5,301 nt of DNA from assembly GCA_029879665.1 (NCBI GenBank), contig JAOUPW010000173.1:1-5301 (forward strand). The letters run 5' to 3'. The DNA is from Rhodospirillales bacterium. GTDB lineage: Bacteria; Pseudomonadota; Alphaproteobacteria; Rhodospirillales; JAOUPW01. The notes under the pieces were generated by a model that was not told where the DNA came from, ran no database searches, and saw only the letters and a list, made by a program, of their open reading frames with translations. Below, one piece after another: positions 1 to 5,301 of the stretch (the first letter of the stretch is position 1; each line of letters opens with the position of its first letter). Made by a program: the position numbers and the translations under genes.

Positions 1-856
1 AGCGGGAGGGATCGCCGGATTTGGGATCGCTGCGCTGCGCGCCGGCGCCGTGCACGTCCACATTGTCCACCGAAACGCACTTGCCGAAACAGACATATGA
101 GGCACTCGCGGTGTTATCGCCGTGGGTGGTCGAAGACCAGAACCAGCCGTCCCGGTCTTTCTGTTTGAAATAACGCATGTCGAGGGCCGGGTCCAAGCGG
201 CTGTAATCGACAAGATGCTGCAATTCTTTGACGTTGGGCAGGCGCCAGTCGTCCCGCCCGGCCAGGGACAGGCTTTCGCAGGCGGCCAGCGAGTCTTTCC
301 AGTTGCGCGCCTTGCCGTCGTCCGCCTGTTGCCACATGAGCCCGGAGGCCGCATCGGTCACGGTGCCGTCGCTGTTGTCGCGAAAGGCATTGCCGCCCCA
401 CGCCGGCCCGCGAACGCAACGGTAAAACAATTTGTTTCGTGTGCCGGTCGGCGCCTGTTTGATGCGGCCGTCGAGAAAATTGAAGAAAAAGGCGGCTTCC
501 ACTCCTTCCCGGTCCCAATGGTCGCCGGTGTAGATGGTACTGGACCAGGTCTGGCCCATCATCTCGACCCGGTGAGTGTTGGCGAAGCGGTCCCCTTTCA
601 GAATTTCCGCGCCGGGAACCTTCAGATCGAACACATTCTTGTCGAGAAAAAAGCGCCGCCCGGTGGCGCCCCGCCAATCGGTGATGGAAAACAGCTCCTT
701 GAGGTTGGGCAGCCGCCAATCCCGGTGCCCGCCCAGACCAAGGCCCCGGCAAGCCGACTGGGCGTCGTAAAAGGACTGGCGTTTTTCGTTATGGGCCTTT
801 TGCCACGTTAGCCCGGTATTGCCGTCGCTGACCGTGCCGTCGCCATTGTCGCGATA
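1..856 (-). repeat. internal duplication: two tandem Lcl_C-like domains
   Basis: Within the secreted protein, residues about 142-291 (bases 856-407) and 299 to the window edge (385-1) align as two copies of one fold. Shared landmarks, in order, are RDNGDGTVSD / RDNSDGTVTD, GLTWQK / GLMWQQ, a helix Cys (C177 / C334), DWRLPNLKEL / DWRLPNVKEL, and a Trp-Ser-Ser-Thr strand (TWSSTIYTG / FWSSTTHGD). Copy 1 ends in FYRCVRGP. The matching end of copy 2 would lie beyond base 1. The copies have diverged clearly, so this is an old protein-level duplication rather than a recent DNA repeat. Confidence 0.8.
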
Positions 857-1279
857 GGCCGGGGCGCGGCCCCGGTAATGGGCGTCCTGGCCGTAAAAGG
901 CCGATCCCTCCGATGGGCAATCGATGACGCGGGCATCGTCGAAACAGGTGCCCTGCCCTGTTTCGGTGATTTTATTGGTCAGGCGCTTGGCTTGAGCGTA
1001 AGGCGTGCGAGGCTCGTAACTGCTGGGGCGACCGCCCGCCCGGCCACCATCAGGTCCGCCGGCGGGGACACAGAAGGATCGCCCGCCCCGGGCGAGGCAG
1101 GAACCCTTAATCAGCTGGCCGTTGGGGGTTTCAATGCTGCAGGCGTTTCCCGCCTGTTTGCCCTGGCAGGCGTCAATGGCTTCCTGGGGCGGACCGCCGC
1201 CCGGCGCCCTCTGCGCCATGGCGACGGAGGTCGTAACCAGGATCATTGAAACGGCGATAAAGCAAATTTTCCCGGCCAT
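1..1279 (-). CDS. secreted protein with two DUF1566 / Lcl C-terminal-type domains (3' end outside window)
   Basis: An uninterrupted frame of 426 codons runs from ATG at 1279 to the window edge with no stop. Residues 1-22 form a Sec signal peptide: Lys4, a hydrophobic core, and predicted cleavage after AMA (A22/Q23). No lipobox is visible, so the protein is probably not a lipoprotein. Residues 36-72 hold a four-cysteine module (C38, C47, C61, C70), followed by a Gly/Pro/Arg-rich linker (about 73-91). Residues 105-135 contain a TGQGTCFD...CPSEG...FYGQDA stretch. Two similar domains follow, about 142-291 and 299 to the edge. Each has a DNxDGTVxD...GLxWQ strand, a helix with one Cys (C177, C334) and a DWRLPNxKEL motif. 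This matches the DUF1566/Lcl_C family; in Legionella the Lcl protein binds glycosaminoglycans and promotes adhesion. Substrate and role here are unknown. A strong Shine-Dalgarno supports the start. The ftsB stop lies 29 nt upstream, suggesting cotranscription. Perhaps 25-30 C-terminal residues are missing. Confidence 0.87.
   Translation of the reverse strand, partial: MAGKICFIAVSMILVTTSVAMAQRAPGGGPPQEAIDACQGKQAGNACSIETPNGQLIKGSCLARGGRSFCVPAGGPDGGRAGGRPSSYEPRTPYAQAKRLTNKITETGQGTCFDDARVIDCPSEGSAFYGQDAHYRGRAPAYRDNGDGTVSDGNTGLTWQKAHNEKRQSFYDAQSACRGLGLGGHRDWRLPNLKELFSITDWRGATGRRFFLDKNVFDLKVPGAEILKGDRFANTHRVEMMGQTWSSTIYTGDHWDREGVEAAFFFNFLDGRIKQAPTGTRNKLFYRCVRGPAWGGNAFRDNSDGTVTDAASGLMWQQADDGKARNWKDSLAACESLSLAGRDDWRLPNVKELQHLVDYSRLDPALDMRYFKQKDRDGWFWSSTTHGDNTASASYVCFGKCVSVDNVDVHGAGAQRSDPKSGDPSR
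1214..1279 (-). other. Sec signal peptide coding segment
   Basis: The first 22 codons of the DUF1566 gene encode a short basic start (Lys4), a hydrophobic stretch from about Ile5 to Val19, and a small-residue cleavage site (A20-M21-A22) before Gln23. This suits signal peptidase I. No cysteine sits at the +1 position, so type II (lipoprotein) processing is unlikely. Cys6 lies inside the part that would be removed. Confidence 0.8.
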
Positions 1280-1287
1280 GCGCTTTC

Positions 1288-1297
1288 TCCCCCTCCG
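1288..1297 (-). promoter_or_regulatory. ribosome binding site of the DUF1566 gene
   Basis: The minus strand reads GGAGGGGGAG, ending 8 nt before the ATG at 1279. It lies in the 29-nt gap after the ftsB stop. It is the strongest purine-rich site in the left part of the window. It fixes the start at 1279 over the later in-frame ATG codons at residues 12 and 21, which would lose the signal peptide. Confidence 0.8.
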
Positions 1298-1308
1298 GTT
1301 TATTCCGC

Positions 1309-1647
1309 CTAATTCTCCGTAAAGCGGGCGCCCTCCGAATCGAAGGGAACCACGATATCGTCCGGCCGGCCATAATTGAGCATCCGTCGCGCCCGTTCAT
1401 CCAGCAGATCGGGATCGAGGGTCTCCGGATGGAGCATCCTGACTTTGTTTTCGAGAGCTTCACGGCGCTCCGCAAGGGCCTTGGCTTCGGTGCGCTTGGC
1501 GGAAACCTGCTGGCTGAGGTTGAGCCAAGCGGTCAGCCCCCGTTCGCCCTGAACCACATGATAGGCGAAATAAATCACGGCGCTGATGCCCAGCACCGGA
1601 CCAATCACATAGCGCGCGCGCGCGCGGAATTCCTCTAATAGACCCAT
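1309..1647 (-). CDS. ftsB: FtsB/DivIC-family septum formation initiator (cell division)
   Basis: The predicted product is 112 residues, a normal size for the family. It is a bitopic inner-membrane protein. A basic N-terminus (about 8-12) precedes one membrane segment (about 13-32, YVIGPVLG...FAYHVV). A periplasmic coiled coil follows (about 44-70, rich in Gln, Lys, Glu and Arg). The family's C-terminal signature is at 77-99 (LDPDLLDERARRML, then RPDDIVV). FtsB forms a complex with FtsL and FtsQ and helps activate septal peptidoglycan synthesis by FtsWI. Its place after eno matches the common proteobacterial eno-ftsB pairing. The start is uncertain: ATG at 1647 has only a weak GGGTG upstream, and an in-frame TTG at 1665 would add six residues but has no better site. 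The eno stop lies 81 nt upstream and the DUF1566 gene follows after 29 nt. The name rests on motifs and context, since sequence conservation in this family is low. Confidence 0.87.
   Translation of the reverse strand: MGLLEEFRARARYVIGPVLGISAVIYFAYHVVQGERGLTAWLNLSQQVSAKRTEAKALAERREALENKVRMLHPETLDPDLLDERARRMLNYGRPDDIVVPFDSEGARFTEN
1612..1626. repeat. 15-bp alternating GC dinucleotide tract inside ftsB
   Basis: The plus strand reads GCGCGCGCGCGCGCG, an unbroken alternation of G and C. On the minus strand it encodes the Arg-Ala-Arg-Ala-Arg stretch at about residues 8-12 of FtsB, just before the membrane segment. Such tracts can adopt Z-DNA and can slip during replication; whether this one does is not shown. 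Confidence 0.85.
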
Positions 1648-1728
1648 GACACCCAGGATCGACAAAGTAATACGGGAAGATTCACTACCCAGGAATACCG
1701 CCCAATTGGCGAGTATGAAAGAAAACGG

Positions 1729-3871
<2,143 letters not shown>

Positions 3872-3876
3872 TCTCT

Positions 3877-3878
<2 letters not shown>
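3872..3878 (-). promoter_or_regulatory. weak ribosome binding site of kdsA
   Basis: The minus strand reads AGAGAGA directly before the ATG at 3871 and six nt before the ATG at 3865. The spacing suits the second ATG, so translation may really begin at 3865. No better site exists in the 23-nt gap. The match to the consensus is modest. Confidence 0.45.

Positions 3879-5301
<1,423 letters not shown>

Noticed and set aside
122..811. A 229-residue open frame on the plus strand, and a 212-residue one in another minus frame (114-752)
   Set aside because: Both lie inside the minus-strand DUF1566 gene, which has a signal peptide, a ribosome site and recognisable repeated motifs. The alternatives show no family motif.
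1699..1711. Small inverted repeat (CGCC, loop CAATT, GGCG) after eno as a terminator
   Set aside because: The stem has only four pairs and no T-run follows on the transcribed strand. I also found no convincing -35/-10 pair in the 81-nt eno-ftsB gap.

Overview
The window looks like a stretch of an alphaproteobacterial chromosome, moderately GC-rich. It carries a tightly packed housekeeping gene cluster, with every gene on the minus strand. Transcription therefore runs from the right end (5301) to the left end (1). In that order the genes are pyrG (CTP synthase, 5' end outside the window), kdsA (KDO-8-phosphate synthase), eno (enolase), ftsB (FtsB/DivIC septum protein) and a secreted protein with two DUF1566/Lcl-type domains (3' end outside the window). 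From general knowledge, pyrG-kdsA-eno-ftsB is a familiar alphaproteobacterial order, and pdhA often follows ftsB. KdsA implies a Gram-negative cell with KDO-containing lipopolysaccharide. I cannot place the genus; the Rhodospirillales are a reasonable guess.

Region 5301-3007: pyrG lacks about its first 74 residues because the window ends. The 23-nt gap to kdsA contains a near copy of the end of pyrG (13-bp exact direct repeat, 18-bp period). Sixteen nt separate kdsA from eno, and that gap holds the eno ribosome binding site. Region 3006-1729 is a full-length enolase with all catalytic residues. An 81-nt gap without a recognisable terminator leads to ftsB (1647-1309). Only 29 nt then separate ftsB from the last gene.

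Region 1279-1 is one uninterrupted minus-strand reading frame that runs off the window edge. It encodes a Sec-exported, cysteine-rich protein with a short N-terminal four-cysteine module and two tandem Lcl_C-like domains. This is the least ordinary gene here: an accessory, probably envelope or extracellular protein, apparently read through from an essential cluster.

How the genes fit together: pyrG supplies CTP, which activates KDO (CMP-KDO) and is used for phospholipids and nucleic acids. kdsA uses phosphoenolpyruvate, the product of enolase, to build KDO-8-phosphate. ftsB acts in the division machinery that coordinates septal wall synthesis. The cluster thus links central carbon flux, nucleotide supply and envelope growth. 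I see no RNA genes, CRISPR, insertion sequence or phage genes, and no wholly undescribed system. The double-Lcl protein and its position are the main points worth a second look.
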